Assembly: GCF_004353905.1 (NCBI RefSeq) | Contig: NZ_SMOD01000019.1 | Span: forward strand, 1 to 64,000 | DNA from: Paraburkholderia guartelaensis | Lineage (GTDB): Bacteria; Pseudomonadota; Gammaproteobacteria; Burkholderiales; Burkholderiaceae | DNA: 64,000 bases | Direction: 5' to 3' | Shown: positions 29,142 to 37,736 of the stretch, one piece after another | Layout of the letters: every line of letters begins with the position of its first letter | How positions within the stretch are numbered: position 1 is the first letter of the stretch | Program-made: the position numbers and the translations under genes | Notes under the pieces: model-generated | The model's input: the letters and a program-made list of their open reading frames with translations, nothing else | Told to the model about the DNA's origin: nothing | The model's database searches: none

Positions 29142-30991
29142 ACGAAGTGCCTCGCGATCTGATATGTGACGAACGACGCCGCATAGGCCACGACGAACAT
29201 GTAGCCGAACGACACCACGACGGCGCGCCACGAGCGCGTTTCGCGGCGAATCACGGCGAGCGTGGACATGCATTGCGGTGCGAATGCGAACCACACCATC
29301 AGCGAGAGGGCGCTGGCGAGCGAGAAGTTCTGCGCGAGCGTGTGGCCGAGCGCGGCGGTATCCGCGTCGCCGCCCGCCACCGAGTACACCGTGGCGAGCG
29401 CGGCCACCGCCGTTTCGCGCGCGGCGAACGCGGGGATCAGCGAAAGGCTCATTTGCCAGTTGAAGCCGAGCGGCGCGAACGGCCATTGCAGCGCGCGGCC
29501 GAGATAGCCGGCGATGGAGTAATCGATGGCGGGCAGCGTCGCGCCTGCGGGCGGCGAGGGGAACGTGGAGATGAACCACATCAGCACCGTGAGCGCGAGG
29601 ATGATGCCCGTGAGGCGTTTGAGGAAGATCGCGCCGCGCTCCCACAGGCCGATGGCGACGTCGCGTACGCGCGGCAGCCGGTACGAGGGCAGTTCCATTA
29701 GCAGCGCGTGTTCGCGGTGGTCGCGGCGCAGCTTCTTCATGACCCAGCCCACCGCCATCGCGCCGACGATGCCGGCGGCGTAAAGCGCGAAGAGCACGAG
29801 GCCCTGCATGTTGAATACGCCGAAGACCGTGCGGTGCGGAATGAATGCGCCGATCAGCAGCGCATACACGGGCAAGCGCGCCGAGCACGTCATGAGCGGC
29901 GCGACAAGGATCGTGGCGAGCCTGTCGCGCGGGTCGGAGATGCTGCGCGTGCCCATCACGCCGGGAATCGCGCACGCGAAGCTCGACAGCAGTGGGATGA
30001 ACGACCGCCCGGTGAGACCGACGGCCACCATCATGCGATCGAGCAGGAAGGCCGCGCGCGGCAGATAGCCCGACTCCTCCAGCACGAGGATAAAGAAGAA
30101 CAGCACCAGAATTTCCGGCAAGAAGCCGAGCACGGTGCCGACGCCGCCGAACAGCGCGTCCGTCACGAGGCTGCGTAGCGGGCCGTCGGGCAGCGCCGCG
30201 CCGGCGGCCGCGCCGAGCCACGTGAAGCCGTCGCCGATGGCGTCGGTGAGCGGCTTGCCGAGCGAATACACCGCCTGGAACACGAGGAACATCACGAACG
30301 CGAGGATCAGCGGGCCGAGCACGGGGTGCAGCGCGAAGCGGTCGATGGCGTCGTCGCGAGCGTCGGTGGCGCGCGGCATCGTCACGGCGCTCGCGAGAAT
30401 CGTGCGCACCGTGGCGTGCAAGTCGTCGCTCGCGGCTGCGGCTCCTGCTGGCGTTTGTGGCTTTTCAGCCGTCGTGCGCTCGATCAGTTCGATGAGCGCT
30501 TGCGCGCCGCCGCGCCGAACGGCCACGGTTTCGACCACGGGCATGCCGAGCCGGCGCGCAAGCTCGCCTACATTCACCTCGATGCCGCGGCGCCTGGCGG
30601 CGTCCATCATGTTCAGCGCGAGCACCATCGGACGCCCCATGCGCTGCACTTCGAGCACGAAGCGCAGATGCAGGCGTAGATTCGTCGCGTCGGCCACGCA
30701 GACGATCAGATCCGGCGCGGCCTCGCCCGGGTAGCGGCCGAGCAGCACATCGTGCGTCACGCGCTCGTCGGGGCTCGTCGAGTCGAGGCTGTAAGCACCC
30801 GGCAGATCGAGCAGTTGCACCTTGCGGCCCGAGGGCGTGGCAAAGCGTCCTTCCTTGCGCTCGACCGTCACACCCGCGTAATTGGCAACCTTCTGGCGCG
30901 CGCCGGTCAGCAGATTGAAGAGCGCGGTCTTGCCGCAGTTGGGATTGCCGACGAGCGCCACGCGCAGCGGCGTAACCGGGACCTGGCTCAT
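29138..30991 (-). CDS. feoB: Ferrous iron transporter FeoB
   Basis: 617 residues, shorter than E. coli FeoB (about 773) but typical of the compact form. The N-terminal GTPase has G1 GNPNCGKT (11-18), G3 DLPGAYSL and G4 NMMD. The membrane domain contains the two Gate regions with the cysteines SSFACAIPG and MTCSARLPVY. It imports Fe2+ across the inner membrane. Four-base overlaps with feoA upstream and the Cys-rich small gene downstream make one operon under a Fur box. Confidence 0.95.
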   Translation of the reverse strand: MSQVPVTPLRVALVGNPNCGKTALFNLLTGARQKVANYAGVTVERKEGRFATPSGRKVQLLDLPGAYSLDSTSPDERVTHDVLLGRYPGEAAPDLIVCVADATNLRLHLRFVLEVQRMGRPMVLALNMMDAARRRGIEVNVGELARRLGMPVVETVAVRRGGAQALIELIERTTAEKPQTPAGAAAASDDLHATVRTILASAVTMPRATDARDDAIDRFALHPVLGPLILAFVMFLVFQAVYSLGKPLTDAIGDGFTWLGAAAGAALPDGPLRSLVTDALFGGVGTVLGFLPEILVLFFFILVLEESGYLPRAAFLLDRMMVAVGLTGRSFIPLLSSFACAIPGVMGTRSISDPRDRLATILVAPLMTCSARLPVYALLIGAFIPHRTVFGVFNMQGLVLFALYAAGIVGAMAVGWVMKKLRRDHREHALLMELPSYRLPRVRDVAIGLWERGAIFLKRLTGIILALTVLMWFISTFPSPPAGATLPAIDYSIAGYLGRALQWPFAPLGFNWQMSLSLIPAFAARETAVAALATVYSVAGGDADTAALGHTLAQNFSLASALSLMVWFAFAPQCMSTLAVIRRETRSWRAVVVSFGYMFVVAYAASFVTYQIARHFV

Positions 30992-31239
30992 TGCGCGGTC
31001 TCCCCGTTTGCCGTCACGCTCACGCGCTGCGCTTCCGCGCGGCGCAATGCAAAGCGGGTCGAGCCGATCTGCACGAGCAGCGGGTCCGCGCCCCAGGGTG
31101 CGCGCGCAACCACGCGCACGGGCTCGCCCGGCACGAAGCCGAGGTCGCGCAGACGCTGCGCGATCGGGTCGGGGGCATGGATATCCTCGACACGCTCCAC
31201 GAGGGCGGTCGCTCCTTTGGACAGATCGGTCAGACGCAT
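30988..31239 (-). CDS. feoA: Ferrous iron transport protein FeoA
   Basis: 83 residues with the SH3-like FeoA fold pattern: QRLRDLGFVPGEPVRVVARAPWG and the end SRFALRR-type strand (STRFALRRAEAQRV). Cytosolic helper of FeoB. ATG at 31239; first gene of feoA-feoB-small protein. The Fur box lies 24-42 bases upstream of the start codon. Confidence 0.9.
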   Translation of the reverse strand: MRLTDLSKGATALVERVEDIHAPDPIAQRLRDLGFVPGEPVRVVARAPWGADPLLVQIGSTRFALRRAEAQRVSVTANGETAQ

Positions 31240-31262
31240 AGGTGGGGGACTTGCTTACAACG

Positions 31263-31281
31263 AATGAGAATTGTTCTCATT
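31263..31281 (-). promoter_or_regulatory. Fur box upstream of feoA
   Basis: AATGAGAATTGTTCTCATT, a 19-bp sequence with 8 of 9 arm pairs matched, close to the classic Fur consensus. Iron-replete Fur should repress feoAB. Confidence 0.85.
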
Positions 31282-31504
31282 GTAGCGGCAGGGCGGTAGT
31301 TTTGGCGGCAAATGCACCTTGGGCCCGCCGATGCGGGCAGAGAACCCGCAGCGGAGGCGGGGTATCGGTGGCGCATGCGCTTATTTGCCGCAGGCAGCGC
31401 GCGGTTTCCGGCGCAGTGGCCGTTTACTCAGAATGACTAATTAAATGATCCGCGATGCAAGAATGCGCCGCGCGACTTCCTCGTTGCGAGGGTGCGCCGT
31501 CCGC

Positions 31505-32959
31505 TCAAATCTCCGGCGCAGGCAGCGTCCCGAGAATCGCTTCGAACGCGAGACCGATCGCGAGCAGCCTCCGGTCCCCGCCGGCCGGTCCGTCGAGTTC
31601 GAGCCCGACTGGCAAGCGCGCGTCGATAAGGCCCGCCGGCAGCGCGAGGCCCGGAATGCCGGCGTTGCTCGCGGGATCGGTGTTGCGCAGATACGCCTCC
31701 ATCTCGTCGATCGGCGCCGCGCCGTCGATCGACACGCGAGACGATCCATTCAGTTCGTCGATCGGTACGGCGGCGAGGCGCGTCGTGGGAAAGAGCAGCG
31801 CGTCGAGGCCGCTGGCCGCGAAAGTCTGCGCATAGAGCTGCTGCAGGCGCGGCCGCCACACCGTCATCGCGCTGTGATAGTCGCCGCCGCGCGCGTCGGC
31901 GAGCACGGCGTCGTAGGCCGCGCGCACATCGGGGCTCGCAATGCGCGCGGCGACTTCGGCCACGGTTTGCGCGGGTGCGTGATTTGCAACGAGCCATGCG
32001 GTGAGATCGTCGATGGGCTCGTGCAGCGCGATCGCATAGCTCACGCGGTCGTTCAGCGCGAGCAGCTCGCTCATTTCGACCGGCACGAACGTGACGCCTG
32101 CGACTTCGAGTTTCGCGAGTGCTGCGCGTGCCACGTCTTCGAGCGCGCCTTCGAGTCCTTCCCACAGCGGCGCAGGCAGGCCAATGCGCAGATTCGTCAC
32201 GGCGGCCGGCGAGAGCGGGCCGTGCCCTGTGATCACGGCGTCGAGCAGCGCGACATCGGCTACCGTGCGCCCCATCGGCCCGACCGTGTCGCGCGTATGG
32301 CTGATCGGCACGACGGCCTGCGGGTCGTGATAGCGGCGTTGCGTGCCGCCGTCGCCCACGCTCGGGCGCAAGCCGACAATGCCGCACAGCGCGGCGGGTA
32401 TGCGCGTGGACCCGCCGGTGTCGGTGCCGAGTCCGGCGGGCACGATGCGCGCTGCAATGGCGGCCGCTGTGCCGCCGGAGGAGCCGCCCGGAATTCGTTC
32501 GGGGTCCCAGGGGTTGCGCACGGGCCCCGCATGCGGCGCGAGATTCGTGCTGGTGATGCCGAACGCGAGCTCGTGCATGTTGGCCTTGCCGAGCAGGATC
32601 GCGCCGGCATCGACGAGGCGCTGCACTGAAGGCGCGTGACGCGCGGGCGCGAAGCCTTCGAGCGCGGGCGTGGCCGCTGAGGTCTGCAGGCCGCGCGTAT
32701 TGATGTTGTCCTTCACGACCACGGGCAGCCCGGCGAGCGGCAGACGCGCGCGCTCGTTTGCGCCGAGCGAATCGATGCGCTGCGCGGCGGCGAGCGCGCC
32801 TTCCACGTCGAGCACGGTGAGTGCGTTGAGGTTGGAGAGCGCCTGCGCGCGCGCAAGCAGCGTGGCGACGTAGTCGGCGGCCTTCAGTTGCCCGGCGTGG
32901 ATAGCCTCGACGGCTTGCGTCGCGCTCAGTTCCAGTTGCTGGTCGACAGTCCAGGTCAT
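31505..32959 (-). CDS. Amidase-signature hydrolase (indoleacetamide/mandelamide hydrolase-like)
   Basis: 484 residues. The amidase-signature triad region is complete: catalytic Lys in PVVVKDNI, GGSSGGTAAA with the cis-Ser, and the nucleophile Ser in GTDTGGSTR. It hydrolyses a small aliphatic or aryl amide to acid and ammonia in the cytoplasm. Overall resemblance is to indole-3-acetamide/mandelamide hydrolases rather than GatA (no gatB/C nearby). ATG 32959 with GAGGAG upstream. Substrate not decidable here. Confidence 0.85.
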   Translation of the reverse strand: MTWTVDQQLELSATQAVEAIHAGQLKAADYVATLLARAQALSNLNALTVLDVEGALAAAQRIDSLGANERARLPLAGLPVVVKDNINTRGLQTSAATPALEGFAPARHAPSVQRLVDAGAILLGKANMHELAFGITSTNLAPHAGPVRNPWDPERIPGGSSGGTAAAIAARIVPAGLGTDTGGSTRIPAALCGIVGLRPSVGDGGTQRRYHDPQAVVPISHTRDTVGPMGRTVADVALLDAVITGHGPLSPAAVTNLRIGLPAPLWEGLEGALEDVARAALAKLEVAGVTFVPVEMSELLALNDRVSYAIALHEPIDDLTAWLVANHAPAQTVAEVAARIASPDVRAAYDAVLADARGGDYHSAMTVWRPRLQQLYAQTFAASGLDALLFPTTRLAAVPIDELNGSSRVSIDGAAPIDEMEAYLRNTDPASNAGIPGLALPAGLIDARLPVGLELDGPAGGDRRLLAIGLAFEAILGTLPAPEI

Positions 32960-33022
32960 GCAGCGTTCTCCTCGTGCGGCTATAGAGCCATGCTAACAAC
33001 GCGCGCGTTCAACGTTGTGGCG

Positions 33023-33949
33023 CTACTTCTTCAAGAGACGCAGCGCGAAGCGTGCGAGCGTGGGCACGAGCGTCGGCCGCAAGAGACGCGCGTCGTAGCC
33101 GCTCATGCGCGCGTCGTGTTCTTCGAGGCAGAGTTCGATCATCCCGCGCGGATCGAGCGAATCGCCCAGCACCTCGCGATTCGCGGGCAGGAAATTCGAG
33201 TCGCGCGCGTTGCCGCTGGCGTCGATGCCTCGCGCGATCGCGAGCCGCTCCCACACCAGCATGAACCAGATGGCGGCTACGCGCACGGAGTGCCACGGCC
33301 TGCGCCACCAGGGCATGGTCTTGCGATACCACGCCACCCAGTTGACGAAGAAGAGGATGTGGCGCGCCTCTTCCTGGATCACCGGCTCGAAGGTTTCGAC
33401 GAGGTCAGGCGGGAAAAAGCCCGAGCGCTGCGCCGAGCGAAACAGTCCGAACGCGAAAAAGCTGTCGATGCACTCGCTATAGCCGGTGAACATCCACGCC
33501 CATTCCGCCTTTTTGGGCGGCGGGTATGCGGGTTCCGGCGCAAGTTCGATGCCATAGGCATGCACGAGGTTCGAGAGCACGACCTTGTGGCGCGCTTCCT
33601 CGGCGGCATCCATTTCGATCGCTTCGTGCAGCAGCGGGTCGTTCAGGGTTCGCGCGTAAGTCAGTACGCGGATCGAAGCCCGGCCTTCGGTCTGCACGGC
33701 CATGTCCCAGATCGGCAGCGACGTGAGGCGGCGGAGCGCGTCGGGCTCGAGCTTTGGCCAGTCGAGCACGGCGGGGCGGTACGGATCGTGGGTATCGAGC
33801 AGCATCCGGCAGAACATCTTGCGGTGCTCGTCCGATCCGATTTTGATGGGCCCTGGCGCGTCGTGCGTCCAACGCCGCAGCGCGGCGTCCTGCTCGGAGA
33901 TGAAGGCTGCGCCTTCGTCCGGATGCGTCAGGGTTTCAGACATGAGCAT
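33023..33949 (-). CDS. Ferritin-like diiron protein
   Basis: 308 residues. A four-helix carboxylate-diiron pattern: Glu88 (VQTEGR), EEARH at 117-121, Glu159 (SECIDSFF) and EEARH at 193-197, giving the usual four Glu plus two His ligands. A hydrophobic stretch about 218-235 (VRVAAIWFMLVWERL) may lie on the membrane. It belongs to ferritin-like proteins of diiron oxidase character, not iron-storage ferritin. Role unknown. Start ATG 33949 or 33943. Stands alone beside the amidase gene, 63 bases away. Confidence 0.75.
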   Translation of the reverse strand: MLMSETLTHPDEGAAFISEQDAALRRWTHDAPGPIKIGSDEHRKMFCRMLLDTHDPYRPAVLDWPKLEPDALRRLTSLPIWDMAVQTEGRASIRVLTYARTLNDPLLHEAIEMDAAEEARHKVVLSNLVHAYGIELAPEPAYPPPKKAEWAWMFTGYSECIDSFFAFGLFRSAQRSGFFPPDLVETFEPVIQEEARHILFFVNWVAWYRKTMPWWRRPWHSVRVAAIWFMLVWERLAIARGIDASGNARDSNFLPANREVLGDSLDPRGMIELCLEEHDARMSGYDARLLRPTLVPTLARFALRLLKK

Positions 33950-34006
33950 CTAACGTGAAGGGGGTATGACTCCTATTCTGTCACAACCGTAAGGAAGCAT
34001 GCGCCG

Positions 34007-34222
34007 TCACGCGCAGCGGCGCTGCTGCTCGATCCACATGCGCGCCCAGCGGCAGGCGTAGGCGAGCGCGTGCCTCTCTTCGAAGAAGTAATCGAGTTCG
34101 TCGAACGAATACTGCGCGCCCGGCTGCGTGCCAATGGTGAGATTGGCGGCGAAAAGGCCGTTCGGGAGCTGCTGCGCGCTTGGGGCGACGACGTAGCCTT
34201 TGTAGCGTAATGGTGTGTTCAT
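34007..34222 (-). CDS. Small conserved hypothetical protein
   Basis: 71 residues from ATG 34222, with GGAAG upstream. Sequence begins MNTPLRYKGYVVAPSAQQL and ends in a Cys/Trp-containing helix (ALAYACRWARMWIEQQ). It looks like a compact alpha/beta cytoplasmic protein of the kind common in Burkholderia as stress-associated small proteins. No function recognised. Codirectional with the ferritin-like gene, 57 bases upstream of it. Confidence 0.55.
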   Translation of the reverse strand: MNTPLRYKGYVVAPSAQQLPNGLFAANLTIGTQPGAQYSFDELDYFFEERHALAYACRWARMWIEQQRRCA

Positions 34223-34577
34223 GGCCGCGCTTCCTGCTGATCGACTGCCGAATTGCTCGGGTTCTCTTTTCGAGTGGCACGTGTATCTTGCTGTCCACTC
34301 ACTGTGCCGACACGGACCAGCGTACGGGCCGCCGTATGTCGATGGAACCAATCATTCGTCGCAAGCAAATCACGTGTGGCCTGGAACGGTCAGCAGAATG
34401 ATCCGGATGAGGCGAGGGGTGAATCCGGCTTCAATGTGGACCGGACGAAATGCAGCGTCTGTGGGATGGCGCACGCGATGCGCACCGCGCGACGCCGGCA
34501 ATGTGGGTTAGGGAACGTTTACCGCCCGCGTACTCGACGGCACGCGGGAGGGTAAGCGGCAGAGGTGGGGCAGCGTG
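34223..34577. other. 355-bp region without a supported gene
   Basis: Several short frames occur, but none has a ribosome site together with protein-like composition. No hairpin or operator stands out. Confidence 0.45.
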
Positions 34578-35270
34578 TCAGACGGCGAGGCTCAGGCGCT
34601 TTTCGGTGCGCGGCGCGTTGGCTGCCTGCGCGCCGCCGACGCTGTTCAAGGCGCTCGCAAGCGGCGCTGCGTAGTGCTCATGGCCCTGGCCGCCGAACGC
34701 GAGCGCGAACTGCGCCGCCTGGCGGCCGACCGTTGCGAGCTGTTCGGCGACCTTGGCGTCGGAGCACTGTTGCGCGCTCTCGAAGCGCGTCTCGAGCGTA
34801 TTGATGCCCGCGCCGAACGGCGTTGGCCAGCCGCGCAGCGCGTGCACGATCGAGCGCAGTGACGTCAGCACCGAGCCCGCCGCCTGCCAGCCGTAGGCCG
34901 TGACGATACAGCCCACTGCGCGGCCGTCCAGGTACGGGCGGTTGTCGGCGCGCAGTTCTTCGAGCGTGTCGAGCGCGTTCTTCACGAGCCCGGATACGCC
35001 GCCGTGATAGCCAGGCGTCGCGATGATGACGGCGTCGGCGGCGCGCACGGCTTCGATCAGTTCGAGCTGGGCGTCGGTCCGAGCGGGGTCTTCGGGCGCG
35101 TAGTGCGGCAGCGTGTGCAGGAACGTGCCGCCGAACAATTGCGTGCGCGCGCCGGCGTCTTCGGCGCCGCGCAGCGCAAAAGCGAGCGCGCGCTCGGTCG
35201 ACGAGGCGGCGCGTGTGGTGCCGCCGATGCCCACCACGAGCGGGCGGCGTTGCGAATCGGAAATGCTCAA
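34578..35270 (-). CDS. NADPH-dependent FMN reductase-family flavoprotein
   Basis: 230 residues. The flavodoxin-like fold is shown by the phosphate-binding start VVGIGGTTRAASSTERAL and the ATPGYHGGVSGLVKNALDTLEEL segment that covers FMN in NADPH:FMN reductases (SsuE/ArsH/chromate-reductase type). Start is a rare TTG at 35270, preceded by GGGAG; the reading frame offers no better start. Monocistronic. Physiological electron acceptor unknown. Confidence 0.8.
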   Translation of the reverse strand: MSISDSQRRPLVVGIGGTTRAASSTERALAFALRGAEDAGARTQLFGGTFLHTLPHYAPEDPARTDAQLELIEAVRAADAVIIATPGYHGGVSGLVKNALDTLEELRADNRPYLDGRAVGCIVTAYGWQAAGSVLTSLRSIVHALRGWPTPFGAGINTLETRFESAQQCSDAKVAEQLATVGRQAAQFALAFGGQGHEHYAAPLASALNSVGGAQAANAPRTEKRLSLAV

Positions 35271-35466
35271 GGGGGGCTCCCTGAAATGCGATGAGACCTG
35301 GCTCGTGCGTGATCGGGCAACGCAGCCACGAAGCCTGAAAGGCTGGAAAGGGTCATCTTAGAGAGCGCGCCGCGCGGCGCGAAACGACTTTTTGTTCTAT
35401 CCATATGCCGGCGGCGCTACGTTGCGCTGCGCCATGCGGCCCGAAATGCATATGCCAAACCATTGG

Positions 35467-35495
35467 TTGGACACGCGGCAGGCCGTGGCTAAGAT
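35467..35495 (+). promoter_or_regulatory. Promoter-like hexamers for the intergenic RNA candidate
   Basis: TTGGAC (35467-35472), a 17-base spacer, then TAAGAT (35490-35495). With the downstream terminator this predicts transcription from about 35502. Matches to sigma-70 consensus are 3/6 and 4/6, so support is moderate. Confidence 0.4.
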
Positions 35496-35501
35496 GAAGC
35501 C

Positions 35502-35572
35502 GTCTCCTCCATGACATCTCCTTGACATGGGATTCGGCCCCGCACTTCTCCGGTGACGGGGCTGTTTTTTTT
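35502..35572 (+). ncRNA. Candidate small RNA with anti-Shine-Dalgarno segments
   Basis: About 70 nt predicted from promoter-like hexamers to a strong terminator, in a 411-bp intergenic region with no plus-strand gene nearby. It contains TCTCCTCC at 35503-35510, then a hairpin CCATG (35509-35513) / CATGG (35526-35530) whose loop exposes TCTCCTT, then the terminator hairpin whose loop is TTCTCCG. C-rich loops complementary to AGGAG are a hallmark of trans-acting sRNAs that block ribosome binding. The 5' end and the function are inferred. Confidence 0.5.
35537..35572 (+). terminator. Intrinsic terminator with no upstream protein gene
   Basis: GCCCCGCAC pairs with GTG(A)CGGGGC across a 7-base loop (one bulged A), ending at 35562, followed by TG and eight T (35565-35572). 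No plus-strand coding gene precedes it for more than 10 kb, so it points to a small RNA. Confidence 0.75.
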
Positions 35573-35681
35573 GGGAGACGGAAACGGGCGGCGCTTCGAG
35601 GTCTTCGAGGCCATGATCGCGGCAGCTGCGTGCCGCGCTGTATGTCGTGCTTTGCGCCGCTGACTGCGGCTACGCGCTAGC

Positions 35682-36014
35682 TCAAACCGTGAGGACGTTG
35701 CCGTCGGGGCCGATTTGCGGCGGAATTTCCGGCAGGGTTCCGTTGCCCGGCGCAGTGCGCGCGGGGGCGCCCGGCGTGGCCGGCAGCGTGGGCGCGGGGG
35801 CGCGCACGGCCGGTTCGGCGACCTTGCGAGTGGTCAGCTTGTCGGCAGAGGCCAGCTTGTGCTTCGTGCCGTGGTGCGACTTCTTGCCGGCATTGCCCGC
35901 ATGCACCGAGGGCGTGCGCGCTTCCGGCGGATTCCAGATCTCGATGTAGTGTTCCCCGGCGATCGCGGTGGACGCGAGGACGCCCAGCAAGGTCCCCGTG
36001 ATGAAGAATCGCAC
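35682..36014 (-). CDS. Small exported Pro/Ala-rich protein
   Basis: 110 residues from GTG 36014, chosen because GGAG precedes it and the protein then begins with a proper signal peptide (VRFFITGTLLGVLASTAIAGEHY). The mature part is basic and rich in Ala/Pro/His/Lys (KKSHHGTKHK), ending PEIPPQIGPDGNVLTV. Probably periplasmic and largely disordered. No family recognised. Confidence 0.5.
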   Translation of the reverse strand: MRFFITGTLLGVLASTAIAGEHYIEIWNPPEARTPSVHAGNAGKKSHHGTKHKLASADKLTTRKVAEPAVRAPAPTLPATPGAPARTAPGNGTLPEIPPQIGPDGNVLTV

Positions 36015-36248
36015 GTCGTGTTCTCCGTTTCGATGTACAGGCCGGGGCCGCGCCATGCGCCGGGGCGCGATGAGGCGGCGTAACCCGGTACGGCGACCGG
36101 GCGGCACGAACGGCCGGCTGCACGCACTGTACATTCATACAGGCGCTTATGCAAACGTTTCACGACGTGCTGCGGGCGAGGTGTTGCATGGGTGCGCCGC
36201 GGCCTTACGGGGCTTGCGCCGACGCTCAATCTGGCGTTTGCGGGCGGT

Positions 36249-37589
36249 TCAGGCGTCGAGCGTCGCCCGGTTTTGTGCGATCGCTCGGTCCGCGGCCGGC
36301 CCGTGGGCGCCGAGCCAGCGCCCGTAGCTGCGCGGCGAGAACGCGAACGTGAGCACGATCATCGCGCTGATCGATACGGCGAGCATGATCCACGCGCCCG
36401 TAAAGCCGCCCGTGAGGTCGCGCACGCGGCCGGCCACGATCGGGGCGAGCGCGGCGATCACGAAGCCCAGACCCTGGACGAAGGCGACGAGGCGCGCGGC
36501 GACGCGGTGGTCCGCGCTATGGTCGAGCGCGGTGACGAGCGTGACCGAGAACGTCCCGCCGAGCCCCGCGCCCGCCGCCGCGACCCACAGCAGCGGCGCG
36601 GCCTCGGGCCATGCGGCGAGGCCGATCACGCCGACGAGCTGGCCGCACAGGCCCAGAACGAGCCACGGACGCCGGTCCTTGAACGCCGCCGCGGCAAGTG
36701 GCAGGAGCAGGGCGCTGGCGGCCTGGAACACCGTCATCGCGGCGAGCAGCGAGCCGCTCGCTTCGACGCTCGCGCCGTGCTGCTGATAGTAGGCGGGCAG
36801 CCACGCGACGAGACTCGTATAGCCGCCGTTGACGAGCCCGAAGTGCAGCCCGAGCGTCCACGCCCGGCGCTTGCGCCAGACCGGCACCGTTGCCGCGTTG
36901 GCATGCTGCTGCAAGGATGCGGTGGCGGCTTGCTGCGCGCGCCGGCCTGAGCCGAACCCGCCGTTCAACACGCCCCAGATCGCGAGCGCGACTAGCGCGG
37001 GCAGGGCCCACACGGCAAGCCCCGTGTGCCACGAGCCGCTGATGCGCGCGACGAGCGGACTCAGGCTCGCGCCGAGCCCGCCGCCGCCCATGATCGATGC
37101 CGAAAACAGCCCCATGGCGAGCGGCACCCGCGCGGCGAAGCGTTGCTTCATGACGGCAGGCAGCAGCGCCTGGATGGCCGCGACGCCCGCGCCGGCCGCG
37201 GCCGCCGTAAGCATGAGCGCGCCGCCGCTGCCGGTGAACGCGCGGGCAGCACAGGCCGCGGCGATCGCCACGAGCCCGAGCGCGACGCCGCGCGTCTCGC
37301 CGAGCCGGCGCGCGAGCAGGCCGGTGCCGAACGCGCCGAGCCCCATCGCGACGACGGGCAGACTCGTGAGCAGCGAAGCGCCGTAGAAGCTCAGGCCGGT
37401 GTCGTTGCGGATGGTCGTCATGAGCGGGCTGATCGAGGTGAGCAGCGGCCGCAGATTCAGGCCGATCGCGACGATCGCGGCATACCACGCAAGCGCGCTG
37501 GCCGACTCGCCGGACGGCGTCTGGGAATGATTGGAGCGGTTTTGAGGGTTCAATGCGGTCAACCTTTTTACTACTGTTTGGTTGACCAT
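36249..37589 (-). CDS. CynX/NimT-family MFS transporter
   Basis: 446 residues, 12 TM. TM1 carries the family mark GLNLRPLLTSISPLM; RRLGETRGVALGL and the second-half AFKDRRPWLVLGL loop also fit cyanate/2-nitroimidazole-type MFS exporters. The listed ATG (37589) lies inside a palindrome and a TATAAT-like hexamer and has no Shine-Dalgarno, so the true start may be a downstream TTG within the first 15 codons. Divergent from a GntR regulator that probably controls it. Substrate unknown. Confidence 0.8.
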   Translation of the reverse strand: MVNQTVVKRLTALNPQNRSNHSQTPSGESASALAWYAAIVAIGLNLRPLLTSISPLMTTIRNDTGLSFYGASLLTSLPVVAMGLGAFGTGLLARRLGETRGVALGLVAIAAACAARAFTGSGGALMLTAAAAGAGVAAIQALLPAVMKQRFAARVPLAMGLFSASIMGGGGLGASLSPLVARISGSWHTGLAVWALPALVALAIWGVLNGGFGSGRRAQQAATASLQQHANAATVPVWRKRRAWTLGLHFGLVNGGYTSLVAWLPAYYQQHGASVEASGSLLAAMTVFQAASALLLPLAAAAFKDRRPWLVLGLCGQLVGVIGLAAWPEAAPLLWVAAAGAGLGGTFSVTLVTALDHSADHRVAARLVAFVQGLGFVIAALAPIVAGRVRDLTGGFTGAWIMLAVSISAMIVLTFAFSPRSYGRWLGAHGPAADRAIAQNRATLDA

Positions 37590-37609
37590 TATACAAAATA
37601 ATTGTCAAC
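37581..37609. promoter_or_regulatory. 29-bp near-perfect palindrome, probable GntR operator
   Basis: GTTGACCATTAT (37581-37592) and ATAATTGTCAAC (37598-37609) match as inverse repeats at 11 of 12 positions, with ACAAA between. It is placed between the CynX-type transporter and the divergent GntR gene, overlapping the annotated transporter start. Confidence 0.7.
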
Positions 37610-37736
37610 AATCTGGCGATGTCCGCTATGCCCGGCATCGGCGATCGAGTATGGGCGCGCGTCTATATCGCCTCGCCATGCCGCTCGCTACAATGCGACC
37701 TGACCCAGCGACCCGACCCAGCTAGCGCGCCTGCCC

